A DNA stretch of 64,000 nt, taken from assembly GCA_030428615.1 (NCBI GenBank), contig JAUIDN010000002.1:310001-374000 (forward strand). Direction: 5' to 3'. The stretch comes from Alphaproteobacteria bacterium (lineage in GTDB: Bacteria > Pseudomonadota > Alphaproteobacteria > Sphingomonadales > Emcibacteraceae). A model generated the notes under the pieces. The model made no database searches. It saw only the letters and a program-made list of their open reading frames with translations, and was not told the origin of the DNA. The translations under genes and the position numbers were made by a program. Positions 45,329-53,465 of the stretch are shown here, one piece after another. How positions within the stretch are numbered: the stretch's first letter is position 1; each line of letters opens with the position of its first letter.

Positions 45329-46246
45329 TTTTGGCGGCATTGCGCCCAGCGCATCTTTAAGGGACATTCCGGCGCTTCCGGGTTTTAAAGGTTTTTGCTG
45401 GTTTTCATGTGGTGCCCATCCCTGGAGATAAAGTATATCGAAGGTTGCGGGTATTCGCCCACCCTCATCACCATAAATATCGTGATAATATTCCGCTGCT
45501 TTCATCATAAGGCGTTTTGACGAAAGGCCCTTATCACGTTTTAAAAGACCATTATTTTCCCCCATTGCCTTTAACTCCTTCATCAGGGCGAAGGCATCCG
45601 GATATGTCACGATAATGCGTTCGGTGCTAACCACCGGAAGGGCAAAACCTGCCCGCTGCATTAAAGTTCCGGCGTCACGGACATCGACAAAAGGTGAAAC
45701 ATGGGGACTGATCCCGCCTCTGATGTCTATGTCCGCTTTCATTAACGCATTGCGCAGTTCGCGTAATGTTTCTCCACCGATTAAAGCAGCCAGAAAAAGC
45801 CCGTCTGGTTTTAAGCTGTGTAGAATTTGGCTTAAGCTGCCGGGTAAATCGTTAATCCAATGTAGTGTAAGACAACTTAAAATAAGATCGAAGCTTTTGT
45901 TCTTAAAGGGAAAATATTCCTCATCCGCCTGCACGGAAAGGCCTTTTTTGCGGGTGAGCATCCGGGAAGACAGGTCCTGATTTATAACCAGTCCGTTATT
46001 AAACATACTTTTGATCTGTGTGTCGGACAGGTTTATGTCTAAAACAGTGTTAAAAGTACGCTTAATGTCTTTAAGGTTATCGACGAGACGCTTGCTTATT
46101 TCGGTTACAAGGAAATCGTGGTGGTCGAAACGGCTTGCAATCAGGTCGCGTCTTAACCGGATGGTGCGCCGGTTAAAAATATCCGCTTCTTGTGGTGCCG
46201 ATCGGAATTGAGGCTTTTTCTCATTCTCTTTTTGCGTCATAATCAC
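45323..46246 (-). CDS. SAM-dependent methyltransferase, BioC/NDUFAF5-like
   Basis: A 307-residue class I methyltransferase. The N-terminus (IFNRRTIRLRRDLIASRF) and LILSCLTLHWINDLPGSLSQI resemble the alphaproteobacterial relatives of mitochondrial NDUFAF5, which hydroxylates an arginine in a complex I subunit, and also BioC. The glycine-rich SAM loop is poorly conserved here: the segment FNTVLDINLSDTQIKSMFNN lacks the usual GxGxG, which is unusual and also seen in some divergent members. Function is therefore uncertain. It may use ATG 46240 rather than 46246. Confidence 0.8.
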   Translation of the reverse strand: MIMTQKENEKKPQFRSAPQEADIFNRRTIRLRRDLIASRFDHHDFLVTEISKRLVDNLKDIKRTFNTVLDINLSDTQIKSMFNNGLVINQDLSSRMLTRKKGLSVQADEEYFPFKNKSFDLILSCLTLHWINDLPGSLSQILHSLKPDGLFLAALIGGETLRELRNALMKADIDIRGGISPHVSPFVDVRDAGTLMQRAGFALPVVSTERIIVTYPDAFALMKELKAMGENNGLLKRDKGLSSKRLMMKAAEYYHDIYGDEGGRIPATFDILYLQGWAPHENQQKPLKPGSAGMSLKDALGAMPPKS

Positions 46247-46282
46247 TATATGGCATTTTTAGAGTAACGGGAAAAGCGGCAA

Positions 46283-47068
46283 ATGAAAAAATGGGGGGCT
46301 AATCAATTAAAATTCGGATTCTATTCCCTTGGCCAAGTTATTCTGGACCTTATTCTGCCGCCCAAATGTCTTAATTGCGATTGCCGTGTTGATCAGGCTC
46401 ACAATATATGCCCGGATTGCTGGAAAAAGCTGCATTTCATTTCGGATCCGAAATGTAGATGCTGCGGATATCCGTTTGAACCCGATTTATCATTGAACTA
46501 TCATGCCCTTGGCGAAAGCCTCTGCGGGCAATGTCAGGTTTTATCACGCTCATTTGAAAGAGCCGCCTCCGCGCTTCGTTATGATGATGAAAGCCGCAAA
46601 ATGATTATCGGGTTCAAACATAATGACCGGCTTGAATATCTTGATTATTTTGTCAAACTGTTACGCCAGGCCGGGGCCGATATTTTCCCGGGCGTCGATT
46701 ATATCGTTCCGGTTCCGTTACATAAAAAACGACTTCTTCACCGACGGTATAATCAGTCGGCGTTGCTTTCGCGCGCCCTGTCAAAAAAACTTGATGTGGA
46801 CCATGCACCGGAGTTTCTGGTCCGCACAAAGAATACACCGCCGCAGGAAGGAAATCTAAACAAACGCGCTGTGAATGTAAGGGGCGCGTTTAAAGTTGGC
46901 CCGCATTATCAAAAGTTAGCCCGGGGCAAAAAAATCCTTTTAATTGATGATGTTTACACAACCGGCGCCACGGTTGAAAATTGCGCTAAGGCCATAAAAA
47001 AGGCGGGCGCGGCAGAAGTATACGTGCTCACCGTATTTCGGGTAATCTCACCGCAAAATCCAAATTAA
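46283..47068 (+). CDS. ComF family phosphoribosyltransferase-like protein
   Basis: A 261-residue protein with an N-terminal four-cysteine zinc-binding region (PPKCLNCDCRVDQAHNICPD, plus CRCCGYPF and CGQC) and a C-terminal PRTase domain. VPVPLHKKRLLHRRYNQS and the PRPP loop ILLIDDVYTTGATVENC are intact. ComF takes part in DNA uptake in naturally competent species, but this family is widespread in non-competent bacteria. Confidence 0.92.
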   Translation: MKKWGANQLKFGFYSLGQVILDLILPPKCLNCDCRVDQAHNICPDCWKKLHFISDPKCRCCGYPFEPDLSLNYHALGESLCGQCQVLSRSFERAASALRYDDESRKMIIGFKHNDRLEYLDYFVKLLRQAGADIFPGVDYIVPVPLHKKRLLHRRYNQSALLSRALSKKLDVDHAPEFLVRTKNTPPQEGNLNKRAVNVRGAFKVGPHYQKLARGKKILLIDDVYTTGATVENCAKAIKKAGAAEVYVLTVFRVISPQNPN

Positions 47069-47141
47069 GTATTTAAGCATTGAAAAGGGATTTCTAAAAA
47101 CTATATATCAGTGAATGTGAAAACCCGATTGGAAGTTTGAT

Positions 47142-47408
47142 ATGGCTGAAGTTGTTATTTATACCCGCCCCGGATGTGGATATTGTACCCGTGCAAAGCA
47201 ATTGCTTACCTCAAAGGGAAGTGAGTTTACCGAATATAATATCTGGTCGAAAGACGAATATATGTCTGATATGAGAAAACGTACCGGTGGCGCAAACACG
47301 GTGCCGCAGATTTTTATCAATGGTGACCACATCGGCGGAAGTGACGATTTATCCATGCTTGATCGCGCGGGCCATCTTGATGCGCTGTTAAATCAAAATC
47401 CGTCCTGA
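47142..47408 (+). CDS. grxC: Glutaredoxin 3
   Basis: An 88-residue class I glutaredoxin. The redox motif CGYC is at residues 12-15, and TVPQIFING with its cis-proline and GGSDDL form the glutathione-binding site. It reduces disulfides and glutathione mixed disulfides in the cytosol. It lies between comF and a nitrilase-family gene on the same strand, a common order in alphaproteobacteria. Confidence 0.96.
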   Translation: MAEVVIYTRPGCGYCTRAKQLLTSKGSEFTEYNIWSKDEYMSDMRKRTGGANTVPQIFINGDHIGGSDDLSMLDRAGHLDALLNQNPS

Positions 47409-47442
47409 TGACATTTCGATGTTATTCGTGGTAACCTGAAGA

Positions 47443-48282
47443 ATGGTAAAATCAAAAGACACATTTAAAGTTGGCCTCGTTCAGATGACCTCAAACGATG
47501 TTATTGAGGACAATATCGCACAGGCAGAAGCGCTAATCCGCGATGCGGCGTCAAAAGGCGCTGATTTTGTCCTGACGCCGGAAATGACAACGTTGCTCGA
47601 TTTTGGTACCAGACAGGTAATGAAAAAAATTACTGTCGAGCGTGAGGATACTTCGTGGCCATATTTTGCAAAGTTGGCTAAGGAGCTTGAGATCTGGTTG
47701 TTAATTGGTTCAATCGCCATAAAAAAGGGACGAAAGGCCGCAAACAGAAGTTTTCTTTTTTCTCCAACCGGAAAGAAAATAGCAACCTATGATAAGATAC
47801 ATATGTTTGATGTGGATATTCCAGGAGACAAGGCGTATAGGGAATCCAATGCGTATCAGGCAGGAGAAGAAGCGGTAATAGCATCACTTCCGTGGGGGAA
47901 AGTTGGCTTAAGCATCTGCTATGATCTTCGTTTTCCCTATCTATACAGAATGCTTGCCCAGGCGGGCGCGACTATGATTACCGTACCATCGGCCTTTACC
48001 TATACCACCGGTATGGCCCATTGGCATACTTTGCTGAAGGCGAGAGCCATCGAAAATGGTGCCTTTATATTTGCCCCGGCGCAGGTGGGCGATCATACAA
48101 ATGGCAGGAAGACATATGGCCATTCACTTGTGGTTGATCCGTGGGGCAACATACTTGGGGACGGCGGAGAAGAAACGGGAACCACCGTTGTTGAGATAGA
48201 CATGAATAAAGTGACCGACACAAGAAAACAAATTGCGTCTTTGACCCACGACAAAAATATTGCTATACAAGCGTTTAAGTAA
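47443..48282 (+). CDS. Carbon-nitrogen hydrolase (Nit1/Nit2-like amidase)
   Basis: Nitrilase-superfamily enzyme of 279 residues. The catalytic triad is seen as Glu in LTPEMTT, Lys in YDKIHMFDVDIPG and Cys in SICYDLRFPYLYRM. The pattern matches Nit1/Nit2-type amidases, which hydrolyse deaminated glutathione or alpha-ketoglutaramate-like omega-amides. Placement right after glutaredoxin fits a glutathione-repair role; that is an inference. Confidence 0.92.
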   Translation: MVKSKDTFKVGLVQMTSNDVIEDNIAQAEALIRDAASKGADFVLTPEMTTLLDFGTRQVMKKITVEREDTSWPYFAKLAKELEIWLLIGSIAIKKGRKAANRSFLFSPTGKKIATYDKIHMFDVDIPGDKAYRESNAYQAGEEAVIASLPWGKVGLSICYDLRFPYLYRMLAQAGATMITVPSAFTYTTGMAHWHTLLKARAIENGAFIFAPAQVGDHTNGRKTYGHSLVVDPWGNILGDGGEETGTTVVEIDMNKVTDTRKQIASLTHDKNIAIQAFK

Positions 48283-48348
48283 TTAGTTGTCCCAAGGTAA
48301 AAAGTTGGCCTTATGGTTAACAAATTTGGTAAATAGATTGATAATATT

Positions 48349-48861
48349 ATGATTTTATTTGATATTAAATGCAGTGATGGTCACGTTTTTGAAGCATGGT
48401 TTCAAAATAATGAGGCTTATGAAAAACAGGTAAGCGGTGATCTTGTGGAATGTCCGCTGTGTGGATGTACGAAAATTTCAAAGTCGCTGATGGCGCCCAA
48501 TATCGCTACCAAAGGGAAAAGTAACGGGGACGACTTTTCGACCGCTCATTCCTCCGATGATCATCCCGACCACAGGGTTATGGTCAGCGCACATTCAGAA
48601 TCTACAAATGATGTCAGTTCGGAAGATGTAAAACGCGCCCTGGAACATATGCACAATGTAATGGCGAAGTTCCGCCGCCAGGTTGAAAAGTCCTGCGAAT
48701 ATGTGGGCAAAAATTTCGCCGATGAAGCGCGAAAAATTCATTACGGCGAAGGCGAGAAACGTGGTATTTACGGCGAAACCACAATTCGTGAAACTGAAGA
48801 GCTTATCGAAGAAGGTATTGAAATTTTGCCGGTGCCGGGGCCGGATAAGTTAGACAGTTAA
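48349..48861 (+). CDS. DUF1178 family protein
   Basis: A 170-residue conserved proteobacterial protein. The N-terminus MILFDIKCSDGHVFEAWFQN with a CPLCGC motif at about residues 36-41 suggests a small zinc-binding domain, and VGKNFADEARKIHYGEGEKR and IYGETTIRETEELIEEGIEI are the usual C-terminal signatures. The function is unknown. It is typically next to the Nit-type amidase, as here. Confidence 0.9.
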   Translation: MILFDIKCSDGHVFEAWFQNNEAYEKQVSGDLVECPLCGCTKISKSLMAPNIATKGKSNGDDFSTAHSSDDHPDHRVMVSAHSESTNDVSSEDVKRALEHMHNVMAKFRRQVEKSCEYVGKNFADEARKIHYGEGEKRGIYGETTIRETEELIEEGIEILPVPGPDKLDS

Positions 48862-48868
48862 TTTTTCG

Positions 48869-49486
48869 ATGGTGTCAGAGGATCGGAATAATACCTCAAT
48901 TCTTGGTGTTATACTGGCGGGGGGCCGCGCCCGCCGAATGGGGGGGCAGGATAAGGTTCTTTTAAAAGTAGGCTCCAAAAGAATACTCGATCATATTGTG
49001 GAGCGTCTTAGCCCGCAGGTCGGTCAGCTGGTTCTGAATACCAATAATACTTCCTTTTCGGATCAAACGGACCTTCAGATTATAGAAGACGACATTTTTG
49101 CTGATAGTGGCCCCATTGGCCCCATGGGCGGTTTATTCACTGCGCTTCTTTATGCGAAGACACATGGGTTCGATAAGGTCTTAACTGTTGCGGGGGATGC
49201 ACCGTTTATCCCGACTGATTTTGTCGCCAAGCTTACTGTTCAAAGTGAAAACCCGATATCCATCGCCCAGTCGGGTGGCCGTAAGCATCCTGTCCTTGGG
49301 TTATGGGATCTCTCGGTATTGGCCGATTTAAGGGACCGGATCGACAGGCGTAACTATAAAATGATGGATTGGGTAGAAAGTCAATCCGTCACCTTTGTCA
49401 GCTGGGACCATGATCCAGACCCTTTTTTCAATATTAATACGGATGATGATCTCGCCGTTGCAGAGAAGATACTTCGGACAGAATAA
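48869..49486 (+). CDS. mobA: Molybdenum cofactor guanylyltransferase MobA
   Basis: Attaches GMP to molybdopterin to form the guanine dinucleotide cofactor. The nucleotide-binding N-terminus VILAGGRARRMGGQDKVLL and the aspartate motif VAGDAPFIP are clear, and FFNINTDDDLAVAE closes the domain. Length is 205 residues. It stops five bases before convergent fdhD, another molybdoenzyme gene. Confidence 0.95.
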   Translation: MVSEDRNNTSILGVILAGGRARRMGGQDKVLLKVGSKRILDHIVERLSPQVGQLVLNTNNTSFSDQTDLQIIEDDIFADSGPIGPMGGLFTALLYAKTHGFDKVLTVAGDAPFIPTDFVAKLTVQSENPISIAQSGGRKHPVLGLWDLSVLADLRDRIDRRNYKMMDWVESQSVTFVSWDHDPDPFFNINTDDDLAVAEKILRTE

Positions 49487-49491
49487 TTGAT

Positions 49492-50289
49492 CTATAAAAT
49501 GCGTTTTTCAGTATCCGTTACGATATTGATCCCATCTTTACGCGCAAAGGCAATAACGCTGATACCGGCCTGTTCGGCAAGCTCTACTGCAAGCCCGGTG
49601 GTGGCCGATACTGCGGCTATGATGGGTATGCCGGCGAGCGCACATTTTTGTACCATTTCAAAACTGCATCTGCTGGTGATAAGGGCGGCACCTTTGGACG
49701 GATCAATTTCATTTTGTATCAAATGACCGATCAGCTTATCAAGGGCATTGTGCCGCCCGACATCTTCGCGGATGGCGATCATTTCCCCATTTTGGTCGAT
49801 AAAGGCGGCGGCATGTAATGCGCCGGTTTCCTTGTTAAGATGCTGATATTTTTTAATATTCATCATCGCCTCATGGACGGCCGCCGCTTTTATTGTAAGA
49901 TCTGAGACAACTTTGCTTAGCGGTTTTATCGCCTGTTCCAGCTTATCAACCCCGCAAAGTCCGCATCCGGTTCTGCCCGATAGGGTACGATTATATTTCT
50001 CAAGTTTATGGAAGGCGTGTGCGTTAATTTCAATGGCCGCGACTTTACCTTTGGGCGCATCTTTTATCTGCGCATAAATAATGTCGTCGGGTTTTTCAAT
50101 AATCTGTTCCGTAAGGCTAAACCCATAGGCAAAATCAATCAGATCAGTTTCCGATGCCATCATAACGGCAAAGGTTACACAATTATATTCCAAAACGATC
50201 GGCACTTCACTGGCAAGTGGTCTAACTTCGGTTTTTTCCCCGCCCGGCCCCCAAATGCGCATGGCCTGTTTTTCGCGGGCCCTATCCAT
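49492..50289 (-). CDS. fdhD: Formate dehydrogenase accessory sulfurtransferase FdhD
   Basis: Transfers sulfur from a cysteine desulfurase to the molybdenum bis-MGD cofactor of formate dehydrogenase. The redox pair of cysteines is in GRTGCGLCGVDKL, and GALHAAAFID, REDVGRHNALDKLIG and SRCSFEMVQK are family signatures. Length is 265 residues. It overlaps the 3' end of ubiG by eight bases. No formate dehydrogenase genes lie in the window. Confidence 0.94.
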   Translation of the reverse strand: MDRAREKQAMRIWGPGGEKTEVRPLASEVPIVLEYNCVTFAVMMASETDLIDFAYGFSLTEQIIEKPDDIIYAQIKDAPKGKVAAIEINAHAFHKLEKYNRTLSGRTGCGLCGVDKLEQAIKPLSKVVSDLTIKAAAVHEAMMNIKKYQHLNKETGALHAAAFIDQNGEMIAIREDVGRHNALDKLIGHLIQNEIDPSKGAALITSRCSFEMVQKCALAGIPIIAAVSATTGLAVELAEQAGISVIAFARKDGINIVTDTEKRIL

Positions 50290-51049
50290 TATTTGATTTG
50301 GTGGCTAGGGCCACGTAATTTACCGAAAAGTCATGTTCATCAAGGGACCACGTGGAAGAGAGCGGATTAAATACCATGCCGTTTACGCATGTGATTGAAA
50401 AGCCGCTATGCAGAGCATGTGCGGCAAGTTCCGATGGTTTTAGGAATTTGTTCCAATCGTGTGTTCCGACAGGCAGCCACCTTAATATATATTCAGCGCC
50501 GGCGATTGCCATCGCCCAGGATTTTAGATTTCTGTTTATGGTGGAAAGCGTCGTGCACCCATCATCCTTTAATAACTGGTGGCATGCGTCAAGAAATGAA
50601 CCAATATCAGCGACGTGCTCAATCACCTCCATATTGAGGATCACGTCAAATTTCTCTCCTGCGTCTGCGAGTTCCTCTGCGGTAATATGCCGGTAATCAA
50701 TATCCAGGTCCATTTGCTCCGCATGAATGCGGGCGGTTTTTATATTTTTTTCTGAGGCGTCCGCCCCGACCACATCGGCTCCTAATCGGGCCATTGGTTC
50801 TGAAAGCAGACCGCCCCCGCAGCCAATATCCAGGATTCTTAATCCGGACAAAGGTCTTTCTGCATTTTTATCCAAATCAAAATGCGTGCATATCTGTGTT
50901 TTGATAAAATCGATTCGCGTAGGATTGAGCTGATGAAGGGGCTTAAACGGCCCTTTCGGGTCCCACCACGTCTCCGCCATTGATGAAAAATGTGATATTT
51001 CATCGGGGTTAACGGATTTGGCGTGTGCTGTAGTGTTTTCGGAGTTCAT
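50282..51049 (-). CDS. ubiG: Ubiquinone biosynthesis O-methyltransferase UbiG
   Basis: SAM-dependent enzyme that performs both O-methylations of ubiquinone synthesis. The N-terminal FSSMAETWWDPKGPFKPLHQ and LNPTRIDFI, and SAM motif ILDIGCGGGLLSEPMARLGA, are diagnostic. An earlier ATG exists at 51085, but GAGAAG directly precedes ATG 51049, which gives the normal start NSENTTAHAK. Length is 255 residues. Confidence 0.95.
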   Translation of the reverse strand: MNSENTTAHAKSVNPDEISHFSSMAETWWDPKGPFKPLHQLNPTRIDFIKTQICTHFDLDKNAERPLSGLRILDIGCGGGLLSEPMARLGADVVGADASEKNIKTARIHAEQMDLDIDYRHITAEELADAGEKFDVILNMEVIEHVADIGSFLDACHQLLKDDGCTTLSTINRNLKSWAMAIAGAEYILRWLPVGTHDWNKFLKPSELAAHALHSGFSITCVNGMVFNPLSSTWSLDEHDFSVNYVALATKSNNG

Positions 51050-51184
51050 CTGCTTCTCAATGTCGAAAAAAAACTGTAAATCCATAATATATACAAGTCG
51101 AGACTTGCTTCAAGCACCGATAAGCATATATGTATTGCGCAGTTTAAATTATTAATTTTGCATTAGCACAATACGAGAAGTTTA

Positions 51185-52402
51185 ATGTCGCGAATAGTTA
51201 TGAAATTTGGCGGAACCTCTGTTGCTGACATTGGTCGCATCCGTAATGTGGCGGAGCGCGTTAAAAAAGAAGTTGAAAATGGAAACCAGGTTTCCGTTTT
51301 TGTTTCAGCGATGGCCGGAACCACGGACCAGCTTATTGGCTGGGTTGAGGAAATGTCGCCGTTTCATGACGCCCGCGAATATGATACTGTCGTTTCGGCG
51401 GGAGAACAAATTACTTCCGGCCTGCTGGCCATTGCGCTTCAGGATATTGGTGTTCCTGCCCGTTCCTGGCTCGGGTGGCAAATTCCCTTTAAGACTAATC
51501 AGGTACACAGTGCGGCCAGAATAGAGGAGATTGGAACCGATGGCATCATTGAGCGTATGGAAGATGGTGTTGTTTGCGTGATGGCGGGTTTTCAGGGGAT
51601 TTCTGAAGATAATAGAATTACGACATTGGGCCGCGGAGGGTCTGATACATCTGCCGTGGCATTGGCTGCGGCAATAAAAGCGGACAGGTGTGATATTTAT
51701 ACTGATGTTGAAGGGGTTTATACAACCGATCCCCGTATAGTCCCGAAGGCGAGAAAACTGGATAAAATCACCTATGAGGAAATGCTGGAGATGGCATCGC
51801 TGGGAGCGAAGGTTTTACAGACCCGCTCCGTCGCTATGGCCATGAACCATAAAGTTCGTGTGCAAGTATTATCAAGTTTTACGGACAAACCCGGAACGAT
51901 GGTTGTTGATGAGGATGAGATTGTGGAAAATCAAGTTGTAAGCGGCATAGCCTATGCCAAAAATGAAGCACAGGTAACATTGGTCGGTGTAAAAAACAAG
52001 CCGGGTATTGCAAGCGATATATTCACATTGCTTGCGGATGCAAACATCAATGTGGATATGATTATTCAGAACGAAACCGAAGATGGCAGAAAAACCGATC
52101 TGACCTTTACGGTGACCGAAACGGACCTTGAAAAGACCGAAAAAACGCTCAATGAGGCGGGCAATATAGAATTTGAAAATCTTATAACCGACAGCAATGT
52201 CGTGAAAATTTCTGTTATTGGTGTTGGAATGCGTTCTCACGCGGGGGTGGCAGCAACAATGTTTAAGACGTTGGCGGATAAAGGAATTAACATTCAGGTC
52301 ATATCAACATCTGAAATTAAAATTAGCGTTTTGATAGAAGCGGAATATACGGAACTCGCGGTAAGGGCCCTGCATACTGCATATGGTCTGGACGGCGAAT
52401 AA
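51185..52402 (+). CDS. lysC: Aspartokinase
   Basis: Phosphorylates aspartate at the entry to lysine, threonine and methionine synthesis. The kinase domain starts VMKFGGTSVADIGRIR and contains TTLGRGGSDTSAVALAAA. Two C-terminal ACT domains (VTLVGVKNKPGIASDIFTLL and VKISVIGVGMRSHAGVAATM) indicate allosteric feedback by amino acids. Length is 405 residues, as for single-chain bacterial aspartokinases with no internal start assumed. Confidence 0.97.
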   Translation: MSRIVMKFGGTSVADIGRIRNVAERVKKEVENGNQVSVFVSAMAGTTDQLIGWVEEMSPFHDAREYDTVVSAGEQITSGLLAIALQDIGVPARSWLGWQIPFKTNQVHSAARIEEIGTDGIIERMEDGVVCVMAGFQGISEDNRITTLGRGGSDTSAVALAAAIKADRCDIYTDVEGVYTTDPRIVPKARKLDKITYEEMLEMASLGAKVLQTRSVAMAMNHKVRVQVLSSFTDKPGTMVVDEDEIVENQVVSGIAYAKNEAQVTLVGVKNKPGIASDIFTLLADANINVDMIIQNETEDGRKTDLTFTVTETDLEKTEKTLNEAGNIEFENLITDSNVVKISVIGVGMRSHAGVAATMFKTLADKGINIQVISTSEIKISVLIEAEYTELAVRALHTAYGLDGE

Positions 52403-52420
52403 CAAAAAAGGCGAAATAAA

Positions 52421-53428
52421 ATGAACGCAATGGGGCGAAAGAAACTGGACCAGCTTTGGAAAAAGGGCACAGATTTTCTGGGCACGGATTATGCTATTCT
52501 CGGCGGCGCAATGAGCTGGCTTTCAGAAAGTAATCTGGTCAGCGCCCTCTCAAACGCTGGCGGGTTTGGTGTAATAGCCTGCGGGAGCATGACGCCGGAT
52601 CTTCTGTCAGGGGTTATTGCGGAGACCCATGCGAAAACAAAGAAACCTTTTGGCGTGAATTTAATTACAATGCATCCGGATATCGAGAAATTGATAGACG
52701 CCACGTTAGAGCAGAATGTTAAATTTATTGTTCTGGCAGGCGGTATTCCCTCTGGGGAGTCGATCAAGCGAATTAAAGAGGGCGGTGCGAAGGTTATTTG
52801 CTTCTCGCCGGCGTTAATTCTGGCCAAAAAACTGATCCGAAGCGGGGTTGACGCTCTGGTGGTTGAAGGGTCCGAAGCAGGCGGACATATTGGCCCGGTT
52901 TCCACATCCGTACTGGCACAGGAAATATTACCGCATATCAAGGAAGTGCCTGTTTTTGTTGCAGGGGGTATCGGCCGTGGTGAGGTTATGGCATCCTATC
53001 TGCAGATGGGGGCGTCCGGATGTCAGTTGGGGACAATGTTCGTTTGTGCGGAAGAATCAATTGCACATGAGAATTTCAAAAAACTATTTCTACGCAGCAA
53101 TGCCCGTGATGCCGTTACGTCCGTTCAAATCGATAAGCGTTTTCCTGTTATTCCGGTGCGCGCACTTAAAAACGCGGCATCGGTTGAATTTATGGATGTT
53201 CAGCGCGAAGTTATCGAAAAATATCAGGCGGGGGAGCTTGAAATGGAAGCGGCGCAGCTTGAAATCGAGCATTATTGGGCGGGTGCCCTACGTCGGGCTG
53301 TTATTGAAGGTGATGTTGAAAATGGTTCCGTCATGGCGGGCCAGAGTGTCGGAATGGTTAAATCCATTCAGCCGGTTTCAGAAATTATCGCGAATCTGAT
53401 AGAACAGGCAGCGGATCAATTAGCTTAA
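52421..53428 (+). CDS. Nitronate monooxygenase-family flavoprotein
   Basis: FMN-dependent TIM-barrel enzyme of the NMO/2-nitropropane dioxygenase family. AILGGAMSWLSESNLVSALS at the N-terminus, PFGVNLI, VEGSEAGGHIGPV and the phosphate loop FVAGGIGRGEVMASYLQMGA fit the family. Its place between lysC and ptsP is frequent in alphaproteobacteria, but the physiological substrate is unclear; some relatives act as FabK-like enoyl reductases. Length is 335 residues. Confidence 0.88.
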   Translation: MNAMGRKKLDQLWKKGTDFLGTDYAILGGAMSWLSESNLVSALSNAGGFGVIACGSMTPDLLSGVIAETHAKTKKPFGVNLITMHPDIEKLIDATLEQNVKFIVLAGGIPSGESIKRIKEGGAKVICFSPALILAKKLIRSGVDALVVEGSEAGGHIGPVSTSVLAQEILPHIKEVPVFVAGGIGRGEVMASYLQMGASGCQLGTMFVCAEESIAHENFKKLFLRSNARDAVTSVQIDKRFPVIPVRALKNAASVEFMDVQREVIEKYQAGELEMEAAQLEIEHYWAGALRRAVIEGDVENGSVMAGQSVGMVKSIQPVSEIIANLIEQAADQLA

Positions 53429-53465
53429 ACCTTTTACGGGGATTAAGTGTATTAGGGAGGATATT

